Shown: one piece after another, positions 1-6,164 of the stretch | Layout: each line of letters begins with the position of its first letter | How positions within the stretch are numbered: position 1 is the stretch's first letter | DNA from: Thermodesulfobacteriota bacterium | GTDB taxonomy: Bacteria > Desulfobacterota > SM23-61 | DNA: 6,350 bases | Assembly (NCBI GenBank): GCA_030018715.1 | Contig: JASEHN010000181.1 | Location: forward strand, 1-6,350 | Direction of reading: 5' to 3' | Notes under the pieces: generated by a model | Databases searched by the model: none | The model's input: the letters and a program-made list of their open reading frames with translations, nothing else | Told to the model about the DNA's origin: nothing | Made by a program: the position numbers and the translations under genes

Positions 1-52
1 CTTTCGCCGGAATGACGGGGAAAGGGGCTTTCGGACTTTTTACGAGTTCATC
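1..52. repeat. Dispersed inverted-repeat element, right-hand end (cut by window edge)
   Basis: The 19 bases at 34-52 (GACTTTTTACGAGTTCATC) are identical to the right end of the complete element at 2781-2799 and, reversed, match the end at 6299-6317 with one difference. Bases 1-16, read in reverse complement (GTCATTCCGGCGAAAG), match the first arm and GAAA loop of the hairpin in the other copies, so this is the inner part of the same element. The rest lies outside the window. It sits downstream of the hppA terminator, between transcription units. It looks like a non-coding, MITE- or REP-like repeat; no protein is encoded. Confidence 0.75.
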
Positions 53-75
53 AAGGATAAGGGATAAGTAAGAAT

Positions 76-122
76 CAAAGAAAAAGAGCCCTTCTGGAGA
101 TGCCCGAACCTCCAGAAGGGCT
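76..122 (-). terminator. Rho-independent terminator of hppA
   Basis: A perfect 13-bp inverted repeat, CTCCAGAAGGGCT (110-122) against AGCCCTTCTGGAG (87-99), closes a 10-nt loop. On the minus strand it is followed at once by a T-rich run (CTTTTTCTTT, 86-77). The stem begins 19 bases after the hppA stop codon. GC-rich stem plus U-tract in the minus orientation is the classic intrinsic terminator arrangement, so the hppA transcript very probably ends here. Confidence 0.92.
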
Positions 123-141
123 TGGCAGTTGCATGGCCGGC

Positions 142-2556
142 TTATTCTCTTGGAATGCGCATTCCGTAGAAAGACCGGGCGACAAAGATCAAAGCAATGA
201 TAAAGAATACCACCTCGACAGAGTGGGAAATCCCTTTCATCATGGGTGAGATAGCGATTTCCATGGCCAGGACGCCAAAAAGGGTTGTAAATTTTATAAT
301 GGGGTTTAAAGCCACAGAAGAAGTATCTTTAAAAGGATCGCCTACGGTATCCCCGATAACTGTGGCCGCATGCAGAGGCGTTCCCTTCTCCTTCAAATCT
401 ACCTCTACAACTTTTTTGGCATTATCCCAGCAACCTCCGGTATTGGCCATAAAAATCGCCTGGAACAGACCAAAAACGGCGATGGAAATCAAATAACTGA
501 TGAAGAAACTGGCTGGTGCATTGGTCGTTCCCGGCGCGGAGAAAAAGGCAAATCCCAGGGTAAAGCAGAAAATGACGATGAAAATATTGAACATCCCCTT
601 CTGGGCATACTGGGTGCAAATTTTCACCACCTCTTTGGAGTTCTCCGTGGAGGCGCTGAGGCTGGCGGTTTCATCCAATCTGATGTTCTTCTTGATGTAC
701 TGCACCGCCCGGTAGGCTCCGGTGGTAACCGCCTGGATCGAAGCGCCCGTAAACCAGTAAATCACCGCTCCTCCGCATAAAAACCCGAGAAGAGTGTAAG
801 GGTTCAATAAATTTAAAATGGTCTCGGGTTCGATCCCCAACGTCTTTCGCAGCAATAGAATTAACGAAAAAATCATAGTGGTCGCGCCCACTACAGCCGT
901 CCCGATTAAGACTGGTTTGGCCGTTGCTTTAAAAGTGTTGCCGCAACTGTCATTTTCTTCCAGTTGGTGTTTGGCCGTCTCAAAATTTGGTTTGAACCCA
1001 AATTTTTCCTCGATTTCGGCTTCTACGTTGGGGATGGTTTCGATCAGGGACAACTCATAGATCGACTGGGCGTTGTCGGTGACCGGCCCATAACTGTCCA
1101 CCGCGATGGTAACCGGCCCCATGCCCAAAAACCCAAAGGCTACCAGGCCAAAAGCAAAGATGGAAGAATATTCCATAAACTTATCCAGGCCAAATTGGCT
1201 GGCAAAATTGGCAATAACCATCAGGCCAACTATGGCCATCCCCAGCCAGAAAGCGCTGAAATTCCCCGCCACAAGACCAGAAAGGATGCCCAGGGATGCT
1301 CCCCCTTCCCTGGCCGCTGTCACGGTCTCCTGACAATGCCTGGACTTTGAGCTGGTAAATACTTTCACCAGCTCCGGAATGAGCGCCGCTGCCAGCGTTC
1401 CACAACTGATAATGATGGACAAGGTAAACCATAAATTTTGGGGTAAATGACCGAGTTGCCAGTAGCTTACGACAAAGGTAACGATGATGGAGAGGATGGA
1501 GGTGAACCAGACCAGCATGGTTAAAGAAAGCTCATAATCCACCTTCTCTTTGCCTCCATATAGGGCATTAGTAACCCCTTTATTGAATAGATAAGCTCCG
1601 ATAGAAGTGAGAATCATCAGGATGCGCATCACAAATATCCAGGTAATCAGTTCAGCCTGGTATTGGGGAAAGACTCCTAAAACAATGAAACTGATGAGGG
1701 CCACCCCGGTCACTCCGTAGGTTTCGAAACCATCAGCAGTCGGGCCTACGCTGTCTCCGGCGTTATCACCTGTGCAGTCGGCGATCACTCCGGGATTGCG
1801 GGGATCATCTTCTTTGATATTGAAATGGATCTTCATTAAATCCGACCCGATGTCGGCAATTTTGGTGAAGATTCCGCCGCAGATCCTCAGGGCGCTTGCT
1901 CCGAGGGATTCCCCGATGGCAAATCCGATAAAACAAGCCCCGGCATATTGCCGCGGCATAAAAATTAATATAGCCAGCATCATGATGAGCTCTACACATA
2001 CTAAAAGAACTCCGATGCTCATCCCCGCCCGTAAAGGGATATCCAATAATTTTATTGGCTTCCCTTCCAGAGAGGCAAAAGCCATACGGCTGTTGGCCAG
2101 GGTATTCATGCGGATGCCAAACCAGGCCACGCTGTAAGAACCCAAAATTCCCACAACTGACCAGGCTAAGATGATTAAAACCCCCTCCACGGGTGTGTGT
2201 TGTAAAAAGCCAAAATAATAGGCGATACAGATTCCTATAAAAACTTCCAGGATGATTAGAAGTTTTCCTTGTTGGATTAAATAGGTTTTACAGGTTTCAA
2301 AAATTATATTGGCCACATCCAACATGGACTTATGGGCCGGAAACTTTTTGACCTTGACGTATTCGTAAGCGCCAAAGACCATTCCCAATACACAGATGAG
2401 CAGACCAATCATAAGCAGAGTATTTTGACCTTCCGTAAGAACGGGTATCTCCAAGTCCGCTTCACTGGCCAGAAGCGGCGTTGCCCAGAGCATAAGGATA
2501 ACTGCCAAAATACCAACGCCCCAAATCCACCCTTTGCTATTTCTTTTGCTTTGCAT
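142..2556 (-). CDS. hppA: Membrane-bound ion-translocating inorganic pyrophosphatase
   Basis: This 804-residue polytopic membrane protein hydrolyses PPi and pumps H+ and/or Na+ across the cytoplasmic membrane. The family's catalytic set is present, by alignment from memory to mung bean PPase: R224, K232, D235, D239, EDDPRNP (249-255), D260, D264, D268, D275, E278 (ion-gate Glu in GFETYG), D487, D494/N495, NTGGCWDNAKK (705-715), D736, D740, K743, D744 and K755. K543 in GNTFKA occupies the site where Lys marks K+-independent enzymes and Ala K+-dependent ones. It is longer than the usual 650-750 residues: residues 11-31 form an extra hydrophobic segment or signal peptide before the ordinary first helix (about 45-66), and the loop at about 503-538 is enlarged. 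The motif after D260 (CTGDNAGDSVGPTAD) departs from the common NVGDNVGDxAGMGAD. The start at 2556 has a modest GAAGGG 11 nt upstream (2568-2573). It has its own promoter region, an operator-like dyad and a terminator. The family assignment is secure; the pumped ion is not determined. Confidence 0.97.
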   Translation of the reverse strand: MQSKRNSKGWIWGVGILAVILMLWATPLLASEADLEIPVLTEGQNTLLMIGLLICVLGMVFGAYEYVKVKKFPAHKSMLDVANIIFETCKTYLIQQGKLLIILEVFIGICIAYYFGFLQHTPVEGVLIILAWSVVGILGSYSVAWFGIRMNTLANSRMAFASLEGKPIKLLDIPLRAGMSIGVLLVCVELIMMLAILIFMPRQYAGACFIGFAIGESLGASALRICGGIFTKIADIGSDLMKIHFNIKEDDPRNPGVIADCTGDNAGDSVGPTADGFETYGVTGVALISFIVLGVFPQYQAELITWIFVMRILMILTSIGAYLFNKGVTNALYGGKEKVDYELSLTMLVWFTSILSIIVTFVVSYWQLGHLPQNLWFTLSIIISCGTLAAALIPELVKVFTSSKSRHCQETVTAAREGGASLGILSGLVAGNFSAFWLGMAIVGLMVIANFASQFGLDKFMEYSSIFAFGLVAFGFLGMGPVTIAVDSYGPVTDNAQSIYELSLIETIPNVEAEIEEKFGFKPNFETAKHQLEENDSCGNTFKATAKPVLIGTAVVGATTMIFSLILLLRKTLGIEPETILNLLNPYTLLGFLCGGAVIYWFTGASIQAVTTGAYRAVQYIKKNIRLDETASLSASTENSKEVVKICTQYAQKGMFNIFIVIFCFTLGFAFFSAPGTTNAPASFFISYLISIAVFGLFQAIFMANTGGCWDNAKKVVEVDLKEKGTPLHAATVIGDTVGDPFKDTSSVALNPIIKFTTLFGVLAMEIAISPMMKGISHSVEVVFFIIALIFVARSFYGMRIPRE

Positions 2557-2615
2557 AGTTATTTTTTCCCTTCGGTTGTCTAAAATTGATTAACGGAAAA
2601 ATCTGAAATCCAAAA

Positions 2616-2633
2616 TGAATGATTATTCATTCA
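2616..2633. promoter_or_regulatory. FadR-like (TetR-family) operator in front of hppA
   Basis: The minus strand reads TGAATGAATAATCATTCA: perfect 7-bp arms (TGAATGA/TCATTCA) around a 4-bp centre. It fits, at every position, the B. subtilis FadR consensus TGAATGAMTANTCATTCA as I recall it. FadR is a TetR-family repressor released by long-chain acyl-CoA. The dyad lies 60 bp upstream of the hppA start and directly after the putative -35/-10, so it would cover the predicted transcription start. No regulator gene is in the window, so the binding protein is unknown; another TetR-family member is possible. Confidence 0.65.
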
Positions 2634-2638
2634 AAGTT

Positions 2639-2668
2639 TTTTTAGCATAGCGTTTAAAATTTTGTCAA
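2639..2668 (-). promoter_or_regulatory. Candidate sigma-70-type promoter of hppA
   Basis: On the minus strand a perfect -35 hexamer TTGACA (2668-2663) is followed after 18 bp by TAAAAA (2644-2639), or after 17 bp by CTAAAA. Both are imperfect -10 elements. A better-looking TATGCT (2649-2644) is spaced only 13 bp away. Transcription would start near 2632, giving a leader of roughly 75 nt and placing the FadR-like dyad across the start site. The surroundings are very AT-rich. The -35 is convincing; the -10 assignment is not. Confidence 0.5.
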
Positions 2669-2677
2669 GTTCTTTTT

Positions 2678-2799
2678 GATGATCTCGTAAAAAGTCGGAA
2701 AGGCCGTCACTCCTGCGAAAGCAGTCCGCCTCAGGCGGACAGAACTGCTTGAACTTACTAGACGAAGATGGGGCAAAAAGGACTTTTTACGAGTTCATC
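2678..2799. repeat. Complete dispersed inverted-repeat element (about 122 bp)
   Basis: The ends are inverted copies: GATGATCTCGTAAAAAGTC (2678-2696) and GACTTTTTACGAGTTCATC (2781-2799), matching at 18 of 19 positions. The interior has no open frame of note. It contains a CTGC-GAAA-GCAG hairpin (2713-2724) equivalent to those in the edge copies, followed by a separate palindrome (2724-2740). Similar ends occur at 34-52 and 6299-6317. The element fills most of the gap between the aldolase-like gene and the hppA promoter. Its size, terminal inverted repeats and lack of coding capacity suggest a MITE-like or REP-like element; no target-site duplication is clear. Confidence 0.75.
2724..2740. repeat. 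Nested perfect palindrome inside the repeat element
   Basis: GTCCGCC (2724-2730) and GGCGGAC (2734-2740) form a perfect 7-bp stem with a 3-nt loop. Flanking AAGCA (2719-2723) and TGCTT (2746-2750) can extend the pairing. It begins exactly where the second arm of the element's GAAA hairpin should continue, replacing the GGAATCC-type arm seen in the copy at 6321-6340. It therefore looks like a second small repeat placed into the first. Confidence 0.65.
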
Positions 2800-2809
2800 C
2801 TTTTTGGCC
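2772..2809 (-). terminator. Possible terminator hairpin behind the aldolase-like gene
   Basis: The minus strand has AAAAAGGA (2805-2798) pairing with TCCTTTTT (2782-2775). The stem extends to GGC (2809-2807) with GCC (2774-2772) past one bulged C, giving about 11 bp with a 15-nt loop. It begins about 28 bases after the stop codon at 2838. The U-run lies within the stem rather than after it, so termination would be weak at best. It is partly built from the end of the repeat element, which suggests the element may have been recruited as a 3' end. Confidence 0.35.
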
Positions 2810-2837
2810 AGTTTTAAATTCGTAATGAATTATTTCT

Positions 2838-3623
2838 CTACCGCTCTAATGCCCTGATCCTGGATCCGGCGGAATTCCACACTGAACTGAGAATCCCCAA
2901 TTCGTGGCCGATCTCGATGAACCGGCAGCCCATATCCATATATTTTTTCGCCTCCTCTTCCCAGGGCTCTCCGATTCCGATCCCCACGGCCTTCTTGTGT
3001 TTGGCCGCAGCCTCAACCGTTCTTTTTATGGCCTCCTGGACCTTGGGATGGTTTTTCTTGGCCGAGCGAAGCCCGAGGGACATACTGTAATCAGCCGGAC
3101 CGAAGAGGCAATAATCCAGCCCTTCGATGGCAAAGATTTGGTCGAGGTGGGGGATGATATGTTCGTTCTCCACCATTATCCCGACCAGTAATTCCGTGTC
3201 GCTCCAGTTCACCCAGTCTTCTCCCCCGCGAGTCCCCCAGCCTCCGGAAAAGGAAAAACTGCTGAAACCCCTGATTCCTCTGGGGGCGAATTTCGAGGCC
3301 TTGACCACGGCCAGAGCTTCTTCGTAGTTGGCAATGTCCGATACCAGAATAGCGCCGGCGCCTACTTGAAAAGCTTTGGAAATAAGGTAGGGATTGCCTT
3401 TTTCCACGCGAACCATCGGCGTAATGCCCACGAGGGCCGCCGCCCGCATCATGTGCTCCATCGATTCATCCCGGCGCCAGGAGTACTCGCTGTCGATCCG
3501 GCAAAAATCCAAGCCGCTGTAACCTGTAATCTCAATGACTGCTGGACTGTAAGAATCTACGCAAGTTCCAACCGCCACTTTTCCCTCATCCAAAACTTTT
3601 TTAAACTTGTTCACCATCTTCAT
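2838..3623 (-). CDS. HpcH/HpaI aldolase/citrate lyase family protein (dyad-lacking variant)
   Basis: This 261-residue cytosolic protein has the family's TIM-barrel layout and usual length. Family members are metal-dependent class II enzymes cleaving or forming C-C bonds of 2-oxo acids or acyl-CoA esters. Recognisable landmarks, against E. coli HpaI recalled from memory, are VRVEKGNP (71-78; R72 = substrate Arg70), VGAGAILVSDIAN (87-99), APRGIRGF (113-120), MVE (150-152; E152 = metal ligand Glu149) and FGPADYSMS (174-182; D178 = metal ligand Asp175). Position 47 is Tyr, in DSEYSW, where HpaI has catalytic His45; position 86 is Gln where it has Asp84. The metal and substrate sites thus look intact but the acid-base dyad is gone, so the reaction may differ from pyruvate aldol cleavage. 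The start at 3623 is fixed by a strong Shine-Dalgarno. Only 24 bp separate it from the comEC stop, so the two are probably co-transcribed, although no functional link is known. The substrate cannot be named. Confidence 0.9.
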   Translation of the reverse strand: MKMVNKFKKVLDEGKVAVGTCVDSYSPAVIEITGYSGLDFCRIDSEYSWRRDESMEHMMRAAALVGITPMVRVEKGNPYLISKAFQVGAGAILVSDIANYEEALAVVKASKFAPRGIRGFSSFSFSGGWGTRGGEDWVNWSDTELLVGIMVENEHIIPHLDQIFAIEGLDYCLFGPADYSMSLGLRSAKKNHPKVQEAIKRTVEAAAKHKKAVGIGIGEPWEEEAKKYMDMGCRFIEIGHELGILSSVWNSAGSRIRALER

Positions 3624-3630
3624 GATTTTG

Positions 3631-3637
3631 CCTCCTT
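3631..3637 (-). promoter_or_regulatory. Strong ribosome-binding site of the aldolase-like gene
   Basis: The minus strand reads AAGGAGG seven bases before the ATG at 3623, an optimal Shine-Dalgarno sequence and spacing. It lies in the short gap after the comEC stop (3649-3651). It settles the start codon in favour of M1 rather than the ATG two codons later. It is far stronger than the sites before comEC or hppA, so this protein may be made at a higher level than its upstream partner. Confidence 0.85.
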
Positions 3638-3648
3638 ATTATTTTCTT

Positions 3649-6129
3649 CTACAAAGAAGTTGGAATCCTCCCAGGTCCGAAACCCGTTTTATTTCCAATG
3701 AAGGTTCTTACCCGCAAGTCCTTCCCGTTGGTCACGAAAGTGATTGCTCCATCCCGGTCTGAACGATAGGGCTTTGCCCCTATATCCTCATATCTTTTTA
3801 ACACGATGGGATGAGGGAGCCGATGCCTGCCCCCGGCCCTTACTGTGAAAACCGCAAACCTGGGCCGGACGTTTTCCACGAACTCCGGGGTGCTGGATGT
3901 CTTGCTGCCATGATGAGGAACTTTGAGCACGGTGCTTTGCATGGCGGCCTGAGTCCGCAGGATCTCTTTTTCCGCCGCCGCTTCCACGTCGCCGCCAAAA
4001 AGGAAACTCACTTCCCCGAAAGTGAGCCGGATGACCAAGGAGGCATTGTTCCCCTGAAAGATTTTATCATCTTTTTCGCCGAGAGGAGGATGGAGAAATT
4101 CTATTTTCACACTGCCAATTTCCAGATGAACCTTTCCCCTGCCCATCATCTGCAAACGTTCGCCGGCAAGGGTTATGAATGTCCTGCTCAGCGCGCCATC
4201 TTCCTTCCCTTCTCCGTTGTCCCAAACCTCCTTCACCCGAAAATTACTTAGCAGGAAAAGAAGTCCCTGCAGGTGGTCGGGGTGAGGATGCGTGCTGACC
4301 AAATAATCAATCTTTTTTCTTTTGGCCTTCCATAAATAGGGAGCCACAATTCGTTCCCCGGGGTCAAAACTGCCATCGGGAGAGCCCCCGCCGTCAATGA
4401 CCATTATCCCCCCTTGAGGAAAGTGGACCACAGCCGCATCTCCTTGCCCCACATCCAGGAAGGAGACGGTGAGTTCCTTGCCGTGGTGGACGGCATAATA
4501 CCCATAGGCCTGAAGAGCAACAAATATCCCGGCCAGGCCGATTAGCCCGGGCAACGCCCGCTTCCAGCGTTTGAGATTGGCGGCCAAGATGAGCATGCCG
4601 TAGAGGAGAACGAGCTCCGCACCGGTTGGCGTAGTTACCCTCTGCGAAGCCAGCGGGAGACGGCTGAACAAATCGACCAGGCCCAGGGAGATATTTATCA
4701 GAAAAACATTCAAGGCTGTGAGGATTTTAGCCAGGGGTAGGGAGAAAAAAACCAAAAGAGCCGTTAGCAGGCTGAGAAGAGTGTTGGCAAACCCCATGAG
4801 GGGCACAAGGAAGAAGTTGGCAAGAAATCCCACCAGGGAGATTCGGTTGAAATAGTACCCGACCAAAGGGCCGGTTCCCAGAATGGCTGCTGTGGATGTA
4901 AGGAGGCCGGCGCTAAGGTAAATCAAAATCTTCATCTTCCAGCGCGGCTGCTCTTCCACCCAGCTCTTGAAGGGCCAGGTTTGTAAAAAGGAGAAATATT
5001 CCTTAAAGCGGGGGATCAAGTAAATGATGGCCAGCACGGCAAGAAAAGAAAACTGGAAAGAAATATCAAAGAGAGCGGCAGGGGAAACGATCAAAATCAG
5101 GAAGGCTGCCAGAAAAAGCGCGTCGTAAAGATCTTCTTCCCGATCGAGGAGCAGGGCGAGGAGGAAAGAGAGCATCATTATCGTCGACCGTACCGCAGCC
5201 ACGCCCAGACCCGCGATGAAAGTATAAAAAATCACCGGAACCACAGCCGCCAGGGCCGAAGTTTTATTCAAATTCCAGCGCAGCAGCAAAGAGGGAAAGA
5301 GTTTGATGGTCCAGCGGGTCGCCCCGAAGAAGAATCCGGCCACCAGGGCCACATGTAAACCGGAGATGGAAAGAATGTGGTTCACCCCCGCCACGATGAA
5401 CTTTTCATTCGTCTCCCGACCGATATCCCCCCTTTCTCCCAGGACCAGTGCTTTGATAATTCCCCGGGAATGAGGCGGAGCGTTTACGTCTAAAAACTTC
5501 CGAATCTTCTCCCGGCCTCTTTCGATGAAATGGAAGAAAGCGTTCCCCATTCCTTCCTGCATACGGACAACTTCACTGGCGTTGTTGACATAAGCAGTGA
5601 CCCGCACCTCCTTAAGGGCTAAAAATCTTCGGTAATCAAACGCTCCCGGGTTGGTTGCCGGCCTCGGAAGATAAAGTTTGGAGATAAAGCGCACGCGGTC
5701 CCCGTAGCGCAAATCGCCATTCCGGTCTTTTACCGTGAGCAGAAGATTCCCAACGACCGGGAAATACCCCTCTTCCAGGTAGATTTTTTCAGATCGAACG
5801 AAAAGACGGGTCTTCTCCTCCGTTGGCTCAGGCGGCCGGTAGAGCACCCCCTCGAGATGGTATCGTTTATCTCCGGCCAAATGGATGAGGTGGTTGGAAG
5901 GGAAATCGGGATAAAGAAGGCGACCGATGTAAAGGAAGCCCAAAAGGGCGAAGATCAAGGGAGATAGAATAAGGGCTGCTCGCCCCTTTCGCCCGAAGAA
6001 AAAAATCAGGAAAATCAGGCTGGCCCCCATGATCCCGGCCATGATCCAGGATGACGGAAGGTGAAAATAATTTCCGGCGATGATCCCGGAAATGTAGGCG
6101 AAAAGAATCAGCGGCATAGGCCTTTTCAT
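3649..6129 (-). CDS. comEC: ComEC/Rec2 family DNA-uptake channel protein
   Basis: This 826-residue inner-membrane protein should form the channel that brings single-stranded DNA into the cytoplasm during natural transformation. All three family modules are present. The first is an N-terminal membrane segment with a DUF4131/OB-like domain (about 1-190; GDRVRFISKLYLPRP and NPGAFDYRRFL at 143-170). The second is the polytopic Competence domain (about 222-515), with the hallmark LSISGLHVAL (253-262) and the GLGVAAVRS stretch (307-315). The third is a C-terminal metallo-beta-lactamase-like domain (about 552-800), with FLDVGQGDA (557-565), MVIDGGG (576-582), HPHPDH (614-619), FGGDVE (711-716) and VPHHGS (738-743). 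That last domain is thought to degrade the non-transported strand. Length is typical of full-length ComEC, with no frameshift. The start is M1 at 6129; M5 (6117) is an alternative, as neither has a good Shine-Dalgarno. Other competence genes are absent from the window, so transformation in this organism is inferred, not shown. Confidence 0.95.
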   Translation of the reverse strand: MKRPMPLILFAYISGIIAGNYFHLPSSWIMAGIMGASLIFLIFFFGRKGRAALILSPLIFALLGFLYIGRLLYPDFPSNHLIHLAGDKRYHLEGVLYRPPEPTEEKTRLFVRSEKIYLEEGYFPVVGNLLLTVKDRNGDLRYGDRVRFISKLYLPRPATNPGAFDYRRFLALKEVRVTAYVNNASEVVRMQEGMGNAFFHFIERGREKIRKFLDVNAPPHSRGIIKALVLGERGDIGRETNEKFIVAGVNHILSISGLHVALVAGFFFGATRWTIKLFPSLLLRWNLNKTSALAAVVPVIFYTFIAGLGVAAVRSTIMMLSFLLALLLDREEDLYDALFLAAFLILIVSPAALFDISFQFSFLAVLAIIYLIPRFKEYFSFLQTWPFKSWVEEQPRWKMKILIYLSAGLLTSTAAILGTGPLVGYYFNRISLVGFLANFFLVPLMGFANTLLSLLTALLVFFSLPLAKILTALNVFLINISLGLVDLFSRLPLASQRVTTPTGAELVLLYGMLILAANLKRWKRALPGLIGLAGIFVALQAYGYYAVHHGKELTVSFLDVGQGDAAVVHFPQGGIMVIDGGGSPDGSFDPGERIVAPYLWKAKRKKIDYLVSTHPHPDHLQGLLFLLSNFRVKEVWDNGEGKEDGALSRTFITLAGERLQMMGRGKVHLEIGSVKIEFLHPPLGEKDDKIFQGNNASLVIRLTFGEVSFLFGGDVEAAAEKEILRTQAAMQSTVLKVPHHGSKTSSTPEFVENVRPRFAVFTVRAGGRHRLPHPIVLKRYEDIGAKPYRSDRDGAITFVTNGKDLRVRTFIGNKTGFGPGRIPTSL

Positions 6130-6135
6130 TGCCCT

Positions 6136-6164
6136 AAAATAATGGAAATAAAGTCAGGGGTCAA
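6136..6164 (-). promoter_or_regulatory. Candidate promoter of the comEC-aldolase unit
   Basis: The minus strand has TTGACC (6164-6159), a 17-bp spacer and TATTTT (6141-6136), a reasonable -35/-10 pair at ideal spacing. The -10 ends only six bases before the ATG at 6129, so transcription would start about at the start codon, giving a leaderless or nearly leaderless message. That fits the absence of a usable Shine-Dalgarno (only AGGG at 6135-6132, two bases from ATG). The match may be chance in AT-rich DNA. Confidence 0.3.

Noticed and set aside
370..780. Plus-strand open frame of 136 codons
   Set aside because: It is wholly antisense to hppA, has no recognisable domain, and its low-complexity basic composition is that of a shadow frame.
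964..1350. Plus-strand open frame of 128 codons
   Set aside because: It lies antisense to conserved hppA coding sequence and has no family resemblance.
1772..2137. Plus-strand open frame of 121 codons
   Set aside because: It is antisense to the most conserved part of hppA, and the open frame follows from that gene's codon bias.
2557..2615. Riboswitch in the hppA leader
   Set aside because: The predicted leader is only about 75 nt, AT-rich and without conserved or strongly paired elements apart from the operator dyad.
3811..4251. Plus-strand open frame of 146 codons
   Set aside because: It is antisense to the metallo-beta-lactamase-like domain of comEC, with no domain or ribosome-binding site of its own.
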